Shown: positions 25,178-34,464 of the stretch, piece by piece | Layout of the letters: the number at the start of each line of letters is the position of its first letter | Position numbering within the stretch: position 1 is the first letter of the stretch | Source: Halothermothrix orenii H 168 | GTDB taxonomy: Bacteria; Bacillota; Halanaerobiia; Halanaerobiales; Halothermotrichaceae | Assembly (NCBI RefSeq): GCF_000020485.1 | Contig: NC_011899.1 | Location: 22,501-86,500 of the forward strand | DNA length: 64,000 bases | Direction of reading: 5' to 3' | Notes under the pieces: model-generated | Told to the model about the DNA's origin: nothing | Databases searched by the model: none | What the model saw: only the letters and a program-made list of their open reading frames with translations | Position numbers and translations under genes: made by a program

Positions 25178-27520
25178 ATGGCGATAGCTTATAATCTAGG
25201 TAAAGGAGAATATAAAAACTGGATAATTTCTGAAACAGAATTTAATGAAAACAATCTGCCTAAATTTGAAACTATCTTTAGTCTTGGAAATGGTTATATG
25301 GGTTTAAGGGCGGCCACAGAAGAACACTATTTTAATGAAACAAGAGGTTGTTATGTGGCCGGAATGTTTGACAGGTTTAAAGGGGAGGTTGCCGAGCTTC
25401 CCAATATTCCTGATTATGTAGGGATGGAGATTAAGCTTGACGGAGAGAGATTTAACCTGAACCAGGGAAAAATTATATCTTATCACAGGTACTTAAACGT
25501 TAAAGACGGAGAACTGGTTAGAGAGGTGGAATGGCAAAGTCCAGCCGGAAATATTACAAAACTGGTCTTCAAACGCTTTGTTTCTCTTGCCAATCTCCAT
25601 CTGGCCGGTTTTAAGATTAAAATAATTCCAGTTAACTATTCCGGAAAGGTGGCCATTAAAACTGGTTATAACGGGCAGGTAACCAATAGTGGTGTTCAAC
25701 ATTTCGTTGAAGGTGATAAAAGGGTTTTACCTGATGGTAAATCTTATTTAACTGTCCGGACCCAGGAGTCGGGTATTTTTACAATTGTAGCCGGTAAGTT
25801 CCGTTTCCTGATAAATGCCAGTGAAATTAATCCACAACAGCAGATCGTTACCGGTAGGCGTCAGCTTTTCCTGAGAAGCGAATATGAATTGAAAGAAAAT
25901 GAGTGCCTGGAAATGGAGAAGTGTGTAATTGTATATACCGGGCGGGATCTGGAATTTAAAGATAAGGATATTGATTCTGGAGATATTGTTGAAACAGCTC
26001 TTACAACTCTAGATAAAGCAGGTACTAAGAGGTATGAAGAACTTTTTTCAGAACATCGCCAGAAATGGCACAAGCTATGGCATGAGATAGATATTGAAAT
26101 CGGTGGGCCTGATTTTGATCAGCTTGCCGTAAGGTTTGCCCAGTATCATCTGGTACAGATGACCCCGTCCCATGACAGTCGTATCAGTGTTGCTGCCAAG
26201 GGGCTTTCGGGGGAAGGGTATAAGGGTCATGTTTTCTGGGATACCGAGATTTTTATCCTTCCTTTCTTTATCTATACTTTCCCACAAATAGCCCGGAAGT
26301 TACTCGAATATCGCTATCATACCCTGGATGGAGCTCGTAAAAAGGCCCGGGAAAATGGGTATAAAGGAGCCATGTATCCCTGGGAAAGTGCTGATACCGG
26401 TGAGGAAACCACCCCTGAATTTGGTGAAGTTGATATAAAGACCGGGAAACCCATCAGGATCTGGTGTGGGGAAATAGAACAACATATTACGGCAGATGTT
26501 GCATATGCAATCTGGCATTATTATCAGGTTACCGGAGACAAAGAATTTATGTATAACTATGGAACTGAAATTTTTATGGAGACAGCCCGCTTCTGGGCCA
26601 GTAGACTGGAGTATAATCAGGGTCTGGACCGTTATGAAATTAAAGATGTCATCGGTCCTGATGAATATAGTGAACATGTTAACAATAATGCCTATACAAA
26701 TTATATGGTGAAATGGCACCTTGAGAAGGCAATTGATATCTACAACTGGTTATCAGATGATAGCAGAGATATTCTGGAGAAAATAATAAATAAAATTGCT
26801 TTAAAAGAAGATGAACTAAATGAATGGAAGAAAAAGAAAGATAAAATTTACCTTCCCTTCCAGGAAGACAGTAAAGTTATTCCTCAATTTGATGGTTTTA
26901 TGGACCAGGATGTCATAGATATAAGCAGCTACCGTGGTGATGTCGGGGCTATAATGAAGGCTTATAGCTGGGATGAAATAACCAGCAGTCAGGTTATAAA
27001 ACAGGCCGATGTAGTGATGTTACTCTATCTTCTTGGGGAAGATTTTAGCCATGAGGTTAAAGAGAAAAATTATCATTATTATGAACCTAAGACCCTTCAC
27101 GATTCTTCGTTAAGTCCCAGTATTCATGCCATTATGGGTAAGGAAATCGGTGATTTAGATGAGGCCTATAGATACTTCAATAAATCTACCACTATTGACC
27201 TTGGCAGGAATATGAGAAGCTGTGATGCTGGTTTGCATTCAGCTTCTCTTGGAGGTATCTGGCAGGCAGTTGTTTTAGGCTTTGGTGGTGTTAAAGTTAA
27301 AGATAATGTTCTCAATATAGACCCCATGTTACCTGAGAAGTGGGATTACCTGAACTTTAAGCTAAAATGGCAGGGGATGCCAATCAGGGTTGAAATTCGT
27401 AATGACAGAGTAAGTGTCAGTTTTTTAAATGATGATAAAGCTATGCTAAAAGATGTTTCAGTAATGGTCAAGGGCCGTAACCTTCAGCTAAACAATAATA
27501 AAGCAGTAGTGAATCTCTAA
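25178..27520 (+). CDS. GH65-family disaccharide phosphorylase
   Basis: 780 residues, the normal length for kojibiose, maltose, trehalose and nigerose phosphorylases. It splits an alpha-linked glucose disaccharide with inorganic phosphate into beta-glucose 1-phosphate and a sugar, inverting the linkage. Visible markers: GYKGHVFWDTEIFILPFF (sugar-binding loop), KDVIGPDEYSEHVNNNAYTN with the catalytic acid Glu near residue 496, and DAGLHSASLGGIWQAVV near the end. Which disaccharide is used cannot be read with certainty; kojibiose or trehalose type is my best guess. The beta-phosphoglucomutase encoded 102 bases downstream takes the product. Start follows AAAGGAGGGCTGGGA. Confidence 0.93.
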   Translation: MAIAYNLGKGEYKNWIISETEFNENNLPKFETIFSLGNGYMGLRAATEEHYFNETRGCYVAGMFDRFKGEVAELPNIPDYVGMEIKLDGERFNLNQGKIISYHRYLNVKDGELVREVEWQSPAGNITKLVFKRFVSLANLHLAGFKIKIIPVNYSGKVAIKTGYNGQVTNSGVQHFVEGDKRVLPDGKSYLTVRTQESGIFTIVAGKFRFLINASEINPQQQIVTGRRQLFLRSEYELKENECLEMEKCVIVYTGRDLEFKDKDIDSGDIVETALTTLDKAGTKRYEELFSEHRQKWHKLWHEIDIEIGGPDFDQLAVRFAQYHLVQMTPSHDSRISVAAKGLSGEGYKGHVFWDTEIFILPFFIYTFPQIARKLLEYRYHTLDGARKKARENGYKGAMYPWESADTGEETTPEFGEVDIKTGKPIRIWCGEIEQHITADVAYAIWHYYQVTGDKEFMYNYGTEIFMETARFWASRLEYNQGLDRYEIKDVIGPDEYSEHVNNNAYTNYMVKWHLEKAIDIYNWLSDDSRDILEKIINKIALKEDELNEWKKKKDKIYLPFQEDSKVIPQFDGFMDQDVIDISSYRGDVGAIMKAYSWDEITSSQVIKQADVVMLLYLLGEDFSHEVKEKNYHYYEPKTLHDSSLSPSIHAIMGKEIGDLDEAYRYFNKSTTIDLGRNMRSCDAGLHSASLGGIWQAVVLGFGGVKVKDNVLNIDPMLPEKWDYLNFKLKWQGMPIRVEIRNDRVSVSFLNDDKAMLKDVSVMVKGRNLQLNNNKAVVNL
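25491..25505 (+). promoter_or_regulatory. operator-like site inside the GH65 gene
   Basis: ACTTAAACGTTAAAG, identical over 15 bases to the operator at 23969, lies about 310 bases into the coding region (codons for YLNVKD). It could be a DNA-looping or roadblock site for the LacI-type regulator, or chance. Confidence 0.5.
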
Positions 27521-27622
27521 AACCCCCTTTAACATTAAATTATTTAATATTTGTTCCCGGGGGATATTGTTGATATAATAATTAAGGGATTTTACTGGAT
27601 AAAATAAACAACAAGGAATGGG

Positions 27623-28276
27623 GTGATGATAATTCACAGGGAGATTAAAGGATTTATATTTGACCTGGATGGAGTAATTACTGATACAGCCGAATTACAT
27701 TATCGTAGCTGGAAAAAACTCGCTGATGAAGAAGGTATTCCATTTACCAGAGAGGATAATGAACAGCTGAGGGGGGTCTCCCGGAGGAAGTCTCTGGAGT
27801 TACTCCTTAATGGAAGGGAAGTTCCTGAAGAAAAGAAGCTGGAAATGATGGACAGGAAGAACAACTATTATAAAGAATTTATTAAACAAATCACAGAAGA
27901 GGATCTTTTACCTGGGGCAAAAGAACTCCTGGATGAGCTTAAGAGTAGAGGATATAAACTTGCTGTTGCGTCAGCCAGTAAAAATGCTAAACCGGTAATT
28001 AAAAACCTTGGAGTAGAGCATGTCTTTGATCAAATTTCTGATGGTTATAGTGTGGAAAAAACCAAACCTGCTCCGGACCTCTTCCTTTACACAGCTAAAC
28101 AGCTCGGGTTAAAACCTGAAGAATGTGTAGTTATTGAGGATGCCGAAGCGGGAATTGAGGCTGCCCTTGCTGCCGGAATGACTGCTGTTGGTATCGGTCC
28201 AGAAGAAAGGGTTGGCAAGGCCCACTTCCGTTATGATAAAGTTGCTGATATTAACCTTGATGATATCCTTGCCTGA
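27623..28276 (+). CDS. pgmB: beta-phosphoglucomutase
   Basis: 217 residues of the HAD superfamily. FDLDGVITDTAELHYRSWKKLADE holds the nucleophile Asp and the general acid/base Asp two residues later; the cap has LRGVSRRKSLELLL; later motifs are VASASKNA (II), KPAPDLFL (III) and VIEDAEAGIEAA (IV). It turns beta-glucose 1-phosphate into glucose 6-phosphate. It directly follows the GH65 phosphorylase that makes its substrate, a pairing that is nearly constant in this family. Start follows AATGGGGTG. Confidence 0.94.
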   Translation: MMIIHREIKGFIFDLDGVITDTAELHYRSWKKLADEEGIPFTREDNEQLRGVSRRKSLELLLNGREVPEEKKLEMMDRKNNYYKEFIKQITEEDLLPGAKELLDELKSRGYKLAVASASKNAKPVIKNLGVEHVFDQISDGYSVEKTKPAPDLFLYTAKQLGLKPEECVVIEDAEAGIEAALAAGMTAVGIGPEERVGKAHFRYDKVADINLDDILA

Positions 28277-28335
28277 TTAAGCGGCAGGCCTCCCTTGCTT
28301 GCGGGGCGCTTCAGGAAATAAATACTGGTAGATGA

Positions 28336-28378
28336 ACTCCCCTGGAAATTATGGATTGCAGGGGAGTAATTTTTTTTA
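28336..28378 (+). terminator. rho-independent terminator after pgmB
   Basis: ACTCCCCTG pairs with CAGGGGAGT across a 14-base loop and is followed by a run of T. It separates the first sugar operon from the second LacI-type gene. Confidence 0.82.
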
Positions 28379-28438
28379 AAAAAATTGACTAAAAAGAAGG
28401 AATTTTTTAATTTACATAGAATATATATTATAAAAGGA

Positions 28439-28477
28439 ACGCAAGCACTTGCGTAAGGTTTTTCGCAAGCGGTTGTG
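28439..28477 (+). promoter_or_regulatory. two LacI-type operators before the second regulator
   Basis: ACGCAAG-CA-CTTGCGT at 28439-28454 and CGCAAGCGGTTGTG at 28464-28477, both close to the general LacI-family pattern CGCAA-n-CG-n-TTGCG. They are different from the ACTTWAACG sites upstream, so this regulator has its own specificity and probably represses itself and the downstream ATPase gene. Confidence 0.75.
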
Positions 28478-28495
28478 TAACGGGAGTGATTACTT

Positions 28496-29512
28496 TTGCC
28501 GTTGACTTTAAAGGATATTGCAAAAATAGCTGGTGTGGCCGAGTCAACGGTTTCCAGGGCCATTAATAATAAACCCGGGGTTGGTGAAGAAACCAGAAAG
28601 AAAATCCTGAAAATTGTAGAGGAGTATAACTTTCAACCCAACAAACTGGCCCAGGGGCTTGCCAAAAAGCAGACCCACATTCTGGCTTTATTATTACCTG
28701 ATTTGTCAAATCCTAATTATCCTACGATAATTAAAAGTATAGAGGAAGTAGCCAATGAAAATGGATACCAGGTTGTTTTGTGTAATACTGATAACAACCC
28801 GGAAAAAGAGAAAGGCTATCTCGAATTAGTAGAGAGGAACCAGGTTGATGGGGCTATTGTGGTTGGTGGTGAACTGGCCGACAGGCATATTTTAAATCTG
28901 GCTTTGAATAAGAATGCCTCTCTTGTTCTGGTAAATAGGCTCTGTGAGGAGCTTACCATACCTACCGTTCTGGTTGATTCAGCCCGGGGGGCTTACCTGG
29001 CAACTGAGCACCTGATAGACCAGGGTATCAGTGAAATTGCCCTTATAATGGGCCTGGACCGGGAATTTTTAGAATCTGAAAAGCTTGAAGGTTATAAACA
29101 GGCTTTAACTGATAATGGTATAGAACTTAATGAAAAATTAATTGTGCAAACAGAAGGAAGCCGGGAAGCCGGGTACAGGGCTTTTCTTGAATTAATGAAA
29201 AAGGGGGTTACCCCCGGTGGTTTTTTTGCTACCAGTGATCTTCTGGCTGCCGGCCTGGTAGAAGCAATTAAGATGGGAGGATATTTAATTCCTGAAGACT
29301 TTTCAGTGGTGGGTTATGGTGATAGCCTTGTGTCTTCGATAATTACCCCACCTCTGACGGTTGTGGCTGAACCATTGACCAGGCTTGGTAAACTGGCTGC
29401 TCGAAACCTTATTAATCTCTTAAATGGGAAACAACCTGCTGAAATTATTAAGGTATTAAATCCGTCCATTAAGGTGCGGAATTCATCTACACCGCACATT
29501 AAGGATAAATAA
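28496..29512 (+). CDS. LacI-family transcriptional regulator (second)
   Basis: 338 residues from TTG 28496, which follows GGGAGTGATTACTT; a second TTG six bases later is possible. N-terminal TLKDIAKIAGVAESTVSRAINNKPGV is the DNA-binding domain; the hinge is FQPNKLAQGLAKKQTHILALLLPD; the sensor domain ends with FFATSDLLAAGL and SVVGYGDSLVSSIITPPLT. It is followed 31 bases later by the MsmX-type ATPase gene, so it may adjust ATPase supply for several sugar importers. The sugar signal is unknown. Confidence 0.92.
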   Translation: MPLTLKDIAKIAGVAESTVSRAINNKPGVGEETRKKILKIVEEYNFQPNKLAQGLAKKQTHILALLLPDLSNPNYPTIIKSIEEVANENGYQVVLCNTDNNPEKEKGYLELVERNQVDGAIVVGGELADRHILNLALNKNASLVLVNRLCEELTIPTVLVDSARGAYLATEHLIDQGISEIALIMGLDREFLESEKLEGYKQALTDNGIELNEKLIVQTEGSREAGYRAFLELMKKGVTPGGFFATSDLLAAGLVEAIKMGGYLIPEDFSVVGYGDSLVSSIITPPLTVVAEPLTRLGKLAARNLINLLNGKQPAEIIKVLNPSIKVRNSSTPHIKDK

Positions 29513-29543
29513 AACTTCTTAAAATTAAAAGGGGGATGTATTA

Positions 29544-30662
29544 ATGGCTAGTGTAACATTAGAGAATGTTGTTAAGAGGTTTGATGATGTAGTTGCTGTA
29601 AACAATGCTAATCTTGAAATCCGGGATAAGGAGTTCTTAGTTCTCGTTGGACCTTCCGGATGTGGTAAATCAACAACTCTGAGGATGATTGCCGGTTTAG
29701 AAGAAATCACAGAAGGAACTATTAAAATTGGAGATACTGTAGTTAATGATGTACCTCCTAAAGACAGAGATATTGCTATGGTTTTCCAGAATTACGCTTT
29801 ATACCCACATATGGACGTTTACAATAACATGGCTTTTAGCTTAAAATTACGTAAATTCCCTAAAGATGAGATTGACCGTCGTGTTAAGGAAGCTGCCAGG
29901 ATTCTGGGTATTGAGGACTTGCTTGATCGTAAGCCAAAGCAGTTATCCGGTGGTCAGAGGCAGCGTGTTGCTCTGGGAAGGGCTATTGTAAGGGAACCTA
30001 AGGTTTTCTTGATGGATGAGCCCCTTTCCAACCTGGATGCTAAACTCCGTGTTCAGATGCGTACTGAATTAAGTAAATTGCACGACAGGTTACAGACAAC
30101 TGTTATCTACGTTACCCATGACCAGGTCGAAGCTATGACCATGGGTGACAGAATTGTAGTTCTCCGTGATGGTGTTATCCAGCAGGTTGATGATCCATTG
30201 ACCCTTTATAATAAACCAAATAATATGTTCGTAGCTGGATTTATTGGTAGTCCTGCTATGAACTTCCTGGATTGCAAGCTGGTTAAAGAGGGAGACAAAT
30301 ATTATCTTGATGGCCATGGTTCCTTCAAGATTGCTATCCCTGAAGATAAAATCAATGAAGCACCTGAAATTAAGGAATATGAAGGCCGTGAAGTAGTCTT
30401 CGGTATCAGGCCCGAGGACCTGGTAGATGCCAGTATTAAGCATGATTTCGACGTTACCGATGATAATTCTTTCACTGCCAATGTTGAAGTAGTTGAACCC
30501 ATGGGTTCAGAAATTTATCTTTACCTCGGCATTAACGACCATTCCATGATTGCCAGGGTAGAAGCTGAAAGTACTGCCCAGGTTGGGGATAATGTTAAAC
30601 TCGGGGTAGACACAAGAAAAATGCATGTTTTTGATGCTGAAACAGAAGAGGCTATATTCTAA
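29544..30662 (+). CDS. msmX: multi-sugar ABC importer ATPase (MsmX/MalK type)
   Basis: 372 residues. Walker A GPSGCGKST near 38-46, Q-loop VFQNYALYPHM, signature LSGGQRQRVALGRAIVR, Walker B VFLMDEPLSNLD, switch YVTHDQVEAM, then a C-terminal TOBE/regulatory domain (FGIRPEDL ... VEPMGSEIYLYL). This is the subunit that powers MalFG-type sugar permeases. In Firmicutes one such ATPase often serves several importers, and here it stands apart from the permease genes behind its own regulator. Start follows AAAGGGGGATGTATTA. Confidence 0.93.
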   Translation: MASVTLENVVKRFDDVVAVNNANLEIRDKEFLVLVGPSGCGKSTTLRMIAGLEEITEGTIKIGDTVVNDVPPKDRDIAMVFQNYALYPHMDVYNNMAFSLKLRKFPKDEIDRRVKEAARILGIEDLLDRKPKQLSGGQRQRVALGRAIVREPKVFLMDEPLSNLDAKLRVQMRTELSKLHDRLQTTVIYVTHDQVEAMTMGDRIVVLRDGVIQQVDDPLTLYNKPNNMFVAGFIGSPAMNFLDCKLVKEGDKYYLDGHGSFKIAIPEDKINEAPEIKEYEGREVVFGIRPEDLVDASIKHDFDVTDDNSFTANVEVVEPMGSEIYLYLGINDHSMIARVEAESTAQVGDNVKLGVDTRKMHVFDAETEEAIF

Positions 30663-30692
30663 AACTGCCTGAAGTTAAATTAAAGAAGATGG

Positions 30693-30719
30693 GGCGGCCC
30701 CCTGTGGCCGCCTTTTTTT
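30693..30719 (+). terminator. rho-independent terminator after msmX
   Basis: GGCGGCC pairs with GGCCGCC around CCCTGT, followed by seven T. It overlaps the end of the convergent yabP gene. Confidence 0.9.
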
Positions 30720-31011
30720 ATCTGAAAAGTCTGTTCATAAAGTTTTTCCCTGGTTCCCTGTCACTATAATCCAGGGAAGAAAAATGCCCCTTTATCTTTA
30801 CTGTACCCTCATCAAGGTTTAATTTTTGTATATTCAGTTCCTTCCCTTTGATTTCAAGAACTCCCATACTGGTTTGCATTATGATTTTATCTTCATTGTA
30901 GGATATAACTTCCCTTACTCCATCAAGTTCCAGTTCTTTTCTGTTATTTAAAGAAAGAGTATGCCTGGCCGGTGTTGTTTTTTGACCGGAGTTGTTTTTC
31001 TTCTTATCCAA
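30718..31011 (-). CDS. yabP: sporulation protein YabP
   Basis: 97 residues; start TTG 31011 on the minus strand after GAAAGGAGGTTTATATA. RHTLSLNNRKELELDGVREV and the alternating short strands that follow (ISYNEDKIIMQTSMGVLEIKG, LNLDEGTVKIKG) are the YabP pattern, a sporulation protein needed for spore coat/cortex formation in Bacillus. In Bacillus yabP is directly upstream of yabQ on the same strand; here it is inverted and 2.8 kb away, with a chemoreceptor gene between. No spore has to form for the gene to be kept; the SpoIIE gene nearby supports a working or relic sporulation programme. Confidence 0.87.
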   Translation of the reverse strand: MDKKKNNSGQKTTPARHTLSLNNRKELELDGVREVISYNEDKIIMQTSMGVLEIKGKELNIQKLNLDEGTVKIKGHFSSLDYSDREPGKNFMNRLFR

Positions 31012-31400
31012 TATATAAACCTCCTTTCTAAATTATTATTTTAATTAAGCTTGTTTAATTCTTATTTAAGTAAATTTCATAATAAAAATGAATTATATAA
31101 AGAACCTGATTTAGCAGCAAATTATAAAATTATATATGACGACTTAAATATTTTCAAATATATTTGATAAATAACCAGTTTAAGGTATATGATGTAAATA
31201 TATATTAAAGTCAGGTCCTTAATATGACTTGAATAGGAAATAAGCACTACAAAATTTCAAAATTGTTGCAGGAATTTTAAAATTCGTGAAGAAATATTAA
31301 TTTAAGAAAGGATTAATGTGGTATACTCTAAGATGTGTTATATTTAATCAGTATATTTTTATGGTATGGTCGGTAATTTAATGTTGGTTTTTTTGTGGGT
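31012..31400. other. AT-rich intergenic region between yabP and the chemoreceptor gene
   Basis: No gene seen. On the plus strand TG-G-TATACT at 31319-31327 is an extended minus-10 element that could start the chemoreceptor mRNA, giving a leader of about 120 bases that contains the paired operators at 31401-31436. The divergent yabP promoter must also lie here; I could not fix it. Confidence 0.45.
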
Positions 31401-31436
31401 AAAACGTTTGCACAAATAATAAAACGTTTGCGCAAA
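31401..31436 (+). promoter_or_regulatory. tandem operator-like repeats before the chemoreceptor gene
   Basis: AAAACGTTTGCACAAA at 31401 and AAAACGTTTGCGCAAA at 31421, exactly 20 bases apart and 14 bases before the start codon. The AACGTTTGCGCAAA pattern with central CG resembles LacI-family sites but matches neither regulator's own operator in the window, nor a full cre site. Confidence 0.7.
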
Positions 31437-31449
31437 GGAGGAAGCTTAA

Positions 31450-33480
31450 GTGTTTTTAAAAAAATTAAATATTTTTTCGCCCATTTATAGAATATTGAAA
31501 AAAATAATAAGTAGTTATTCCCTTTACACCAAATTATTGCTGTTCTTTTTAATTGTAATGATTATACCTCTTGGTTTGACCTTTTATAATGATTATCGCT
31601 TGACCAATGATTCCCTGGAAAAGAGGCTGGATGAAAAAATACTGACCGGGAAAAATTTTGTAGAAAGGATATATGAATCTGATATCAATAGGGTTGAAGG
31701 GCTGGCGGTTATAAAAGCCAGTGATACCTCAATCCAGGAAACCGTTGCTACCAAAAATTTGTTGCAGTTGATGAATATTCTCAGGCCGGCATTTATTAAT
31801 AAAAACAATATTGATCTAGCCGCTATTTTAGATAGCAAGGGTAAAGTTATAACCCGCCGGGGAAACCTCCCTAATAAGGATTATAAACTGGAGTCCAGGT
31901 ACATAGAGGGGATAAATGATAAAAGGATCTCTGTTAACCAGATTGAGATGACCACAGAGGGGATAGTTATCAAGGGAGCCCAGGCTATTACTGACCCCGA
32001 TCAGGCTAACCTGGTTCACGGTATCTTTTTAACCGGGCTTGTTATGGATAAAAGTTACTGGATAGATTTAAGTCAGGACCTGGGAATGGAAATAATATTA
32101 TTTGATAAAGATGGTCAGCCTGTTACAGCTTCTTTCAGTAATGAAAAGCTTTCTAAAATAAGTTTAAAAACTAATACAGAGGATAGCAACAACATATGGG
32201 TAGATCATTTAATTTCAGATACAGAGTACAGAATGGTTGCTTTTCCGGTTACTGACCATAATAGTAAAATTATTGCCTATCTAGGGGTAACAACACCCAA
32301 AACCCCTATACTAAATGCAGGCAATAAAATGAAACAGTCGATGATTATTTATGCTCTTATCGGTGCCTCTATTGCCATACTAGTGGGGATATTTCTGGCC
32401 AGGAGTATCAGTAAGAGGGTTAAAGGCTTAATCAGTGTAGTCGAACGGGTCGCTGAAGGTGATCTGAGTCAGAAGATAAAGATCAAAGGCCGTGATGAAA
32501 TAGCTTACCTCGGTAAGAGTCTGAACCAGATGGTTAATAATTTAAAGGGCCTGGTAATAGAAGTTATGTCCAGTTCTAATCAGGTTGCGTCTGCGGCTCA
32601 GGAGCTGGCCGGTTCCAGCCAGGAAGCCACCGCTATAACGGAACAGGTTACAGCTACCAGTGAAAATATTTCAGATGGAACTGCTGAACAGGTAGAAAAA
32701 ATTAATGAAGCATCATTAATTATTAAAGAAATGTCCCGGTCTATTCAAGAAGTGGCTAAAGGGGCCCAGGAGGTTGCGGGTAAATCAAAGACTGCCCGGA
32801 ACCAGGTAGAACTGGGTCAGGAAGCTTTAGAAGACTTGCTCCATCAGATTGATAAAATTGGAGAAATAGTAGAACAATCAGCCAGGGTTATAAAACAACT
32901 CGATACCCGGTCCAAGGAAATTAATAAAATTATCGGATTAATCAGTGAAATTACCGAACAGACAGACTTACTGGCCTTAAATGCCGCTATAGAGGCGGCC
33001 CGGGCCGGAGAACATGGCCGGGGTTTTGCCGTAGTAGCTGATGAGGTAAGAACCCTTGCCAACCAGTCAAATGAGGCTGCTACCAATATTAGCAAGATTA
33101 TAGAGGAAATTCAGAATGATACCCAGAAAGCAGTAGATGTTATGGATGAGGGAACCACGGTGGTAGAAGAGGGTAATTTTGCTGCTGGTAAGGCTAAAGA
33201 CACATTTGCCGGGATCAGACAGGCTGTTGAAGATACCTCAAAAATTGCTGAAAGTATTGCTGAGGCTACCAGGGAACAGAAACATGGTAGTGATGAAATG
33301 GTAACTGCCATAGAGGAAATTAATAATATATCCCAGAATACAGCCCAGGGTGCTGGTCAGATTAACCAGGCTATAAGTGAACAGTCTCAGACCATCGAAG
33401 GTATTTCCAATTCTTCAGAAACCCTGGCTATCATGGCAGATAAACTCAGAGGATTAATTGATAAATTTAAGACTGAATAG
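31450..33480 (+). CDS. methyl-accepting chemotaxis protein
   Basis: 676 residues from GTG 31450 after AAAGGAGGAAGCTTAA. Membrane segment at about 27-47, an extracellular sensor region of about 240 residues (Cache-like in length), second membrane segment at 296-317, HAMP domain ([25 protein letters not shown]) and a long coiled-coil signalling tail with the hairpin tip [26 protein letters not shown] that touches CheA/CheW. It senses an outside small molecule and steers the flagella. The operators in front suggest sugar-dependent expression, and its position after a sugar locus suggests the ligand may be a sugar or its binding protein (inference). Confidence 0.93.
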   Translation: MFLKKLNIFSPIYRILKKIISSYSLYTKLLLFFLIVMIIPLGLTFYNDYRLTNDSLEKRLDEKILTGKNFVERIYESDINRVEGLAVIKASDTSIQETVATKNLLQLMNILRPAFINKNNIDLAAILDSKGKVITRRGNLPNKDYKLESRYIEGINDKRISVNQIEMTTEGIVIKGAQAITDPDQANLVHGIFLTGLVMDKSYWIDLSQDLGMEIILFDKDGQPVTASFSNEKLSKISLKTNTEDSNNIWVDHLISDTEYRMVAFPVTDHNSKIIAYLGVTTPKTPILNAGNKMKQSMIIYALIGASIAILVGIFLARSISKRVKGLISVVERVAEGDLSQKIKIKGRDEIAYLGKSLNQMVNNLKGLVIEVMSSSNQVASAAQELAGSSQEATAITEQVTATSENISDGTAEQVEKINEASLIIKEMSRSIQEVAKGAQEVAGKSKTARNQVELGQEALEDLLHQIDKIGEIVEQSARVIKQLDTRSKEINKIIGLISEITEQTDLLALNAAIEAARAGEHGRGFAVVADEVRTLANQSNEAATNISKIIEEIQNDTQKAVDVMDEGTTVVEEGNFAAGKAKDTFAGIRQAVEDTSKIAESIAEATREQKHGSDEMVTAIEEINNISQNTAQGAGQINQAISEQSQTIEGISNSSETLAIMADKLRGLIDKFKTE

Positions 33481-33850
33481 GAGAACAGATTAAAGGAATA
33501 AGATTATTTAATTAAAATTGTGGAGGCGCGGTTAAATCATCCAGTGGTTTAACTGCGCTTTCGTAATTAATTAGATTTCATAATATAAGGTCTACATGGT
33601 TGTTTATGGAAACTTGTTTTTTTAGGGGAGTAGGGGACAATCGATGGATCAGTACCGTTCAGATGGGTGGTTTTATATTAAAATAATACCAGATGACTAA
33701 ATATAATTTCTTATTTCCCTGGTTTAAAAAAAGGAAAACCAACATGTTAAGTAGAAATTTATAGTTACCGGCAAAAAAAGTATTTGAAATTCACAAAATC
33801 GGTACCTCCTGCATATAGTATATATAGTGGGAAAAGCAGGGGGTAAAAAG
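33481..33850. other. intergenic region with a stable hairpin
   Basis: GCGC-G-GTTAAA at about 33526 pairs with TTTAAC-T-GCGC at about 33548; it is not followed by a clean T run and may be a weak terminator of the chemoreceptor mRNA. The remaining bases hold no gene or known RNA that I can see. GTG 33827 is in frame with yabQ but has no ribosome site. Confidence 0.5.
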
Positions 33851-34135
33851 ATGGAAGATGTTTTATACCAGATATTTTCGTTTTCTGTCATGTTTGGTTA
33901 TGGTCTGATGTTGGGAATATTTCTTGACCTTTACAGAGGGATTATAAAGGGACTAAACATCAGGGGTATTATGAAAAATATTCTGGATATCCTGTTTGGA
34001 ATAATAGCCGGTCTGATTGGATTTATCATTTTAATCTATACCAACTGGGTCAATCTACGATTTTATATAATTCTGGCCATATTACTTGGTTTTGGTTTAT
34101 ATTATGGGTTAAAATCAAGGTGGGATAACCGATGA
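33851..34135 (+). CDS. yabQ: spore cortex biosynthesis protein YabQ
   Basis: 94 residues from ATG 33851, which follows GCAGGGGGTAAAAAG. Three to four membrane segments; MEDVLYQIFSFSVMFGYGLMLG and FLDLYRG are the YabQ family start, a membrane protein needed for spore cortex formation. It overlaps divIC by four bases (ATGA) as in the Bacillus yabP-yabQ-divIC order. An upstream GTG at 33827 is in frame but lacks a ribosome site. Confidence 0.88.
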   Translation: MEDVLYQIFSFSVMFGYGLMLGIFLDLYRGIIKGLNIRGIMKNILDILFGIIAGLIGFIILIYTNWVNLRFYIILAILLGFGLYYGLKSRWDNR

Positions 34136-34419
34136 AGATGACTAATTTTATAACATCAAAAGGTTTTAAAGTATTGTTAGTAATTTTTCTTATTTTTATG
34201 GCCATTAAGTTTTATAATAATTACAGGGCCATTAGTCGTCTTGAAAAGCAGGTCAGTAATTTGCATCAGGAGATTAAAATTGCCAGAGCCAGAAATACCA
34301 GATTGAAGGAACAACTAAAAAATGTTGATGACCCCTCCTATATTGAAAAAATAGCCAGGAAAGAACTCGGGTTGGTTAAGCCTGGGGAATTACTTTTAAT
34401 ACCTATAGAAGAAGAATGA
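34132..34419 (+). CDS. divIC: septum formation initiator DivIC/FtsB-like
   Basis: 95 residues: short cytoplasmic start, one membrane helix (about 13-26) and an outside coiled coil (ISRLEKQVSNLHQEIKIARA) ending in the family sequence YIEKIARKELGLVKPGE. DivIC pairs with FtsL and DivIB in the division complex. Its start overlaps the yabQ stop. Position between yabQ and the S1/tex genes matches the Bacillus order. Confidence 0.92.
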   Translation: MKMTNFITSKGFKVLLVIFLIFMAIKFYNNYRAISRLEKQVSNLHQEIKIARARNTRLKEQLKNVDDPSYIEKIARKELGLVKPGELLLIPIEEE

Positions 34420-34464
34420 TCTTTTAAATAGAAAAGGAATGATCTATATAAAGGAGTGGCAGTG

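Noticed and set aside
26300-26719. 139-codon reverse-strand frame inside the GH65 gene
   Set aside because: Shadow of the strongly conserved GH65 coding sequence.
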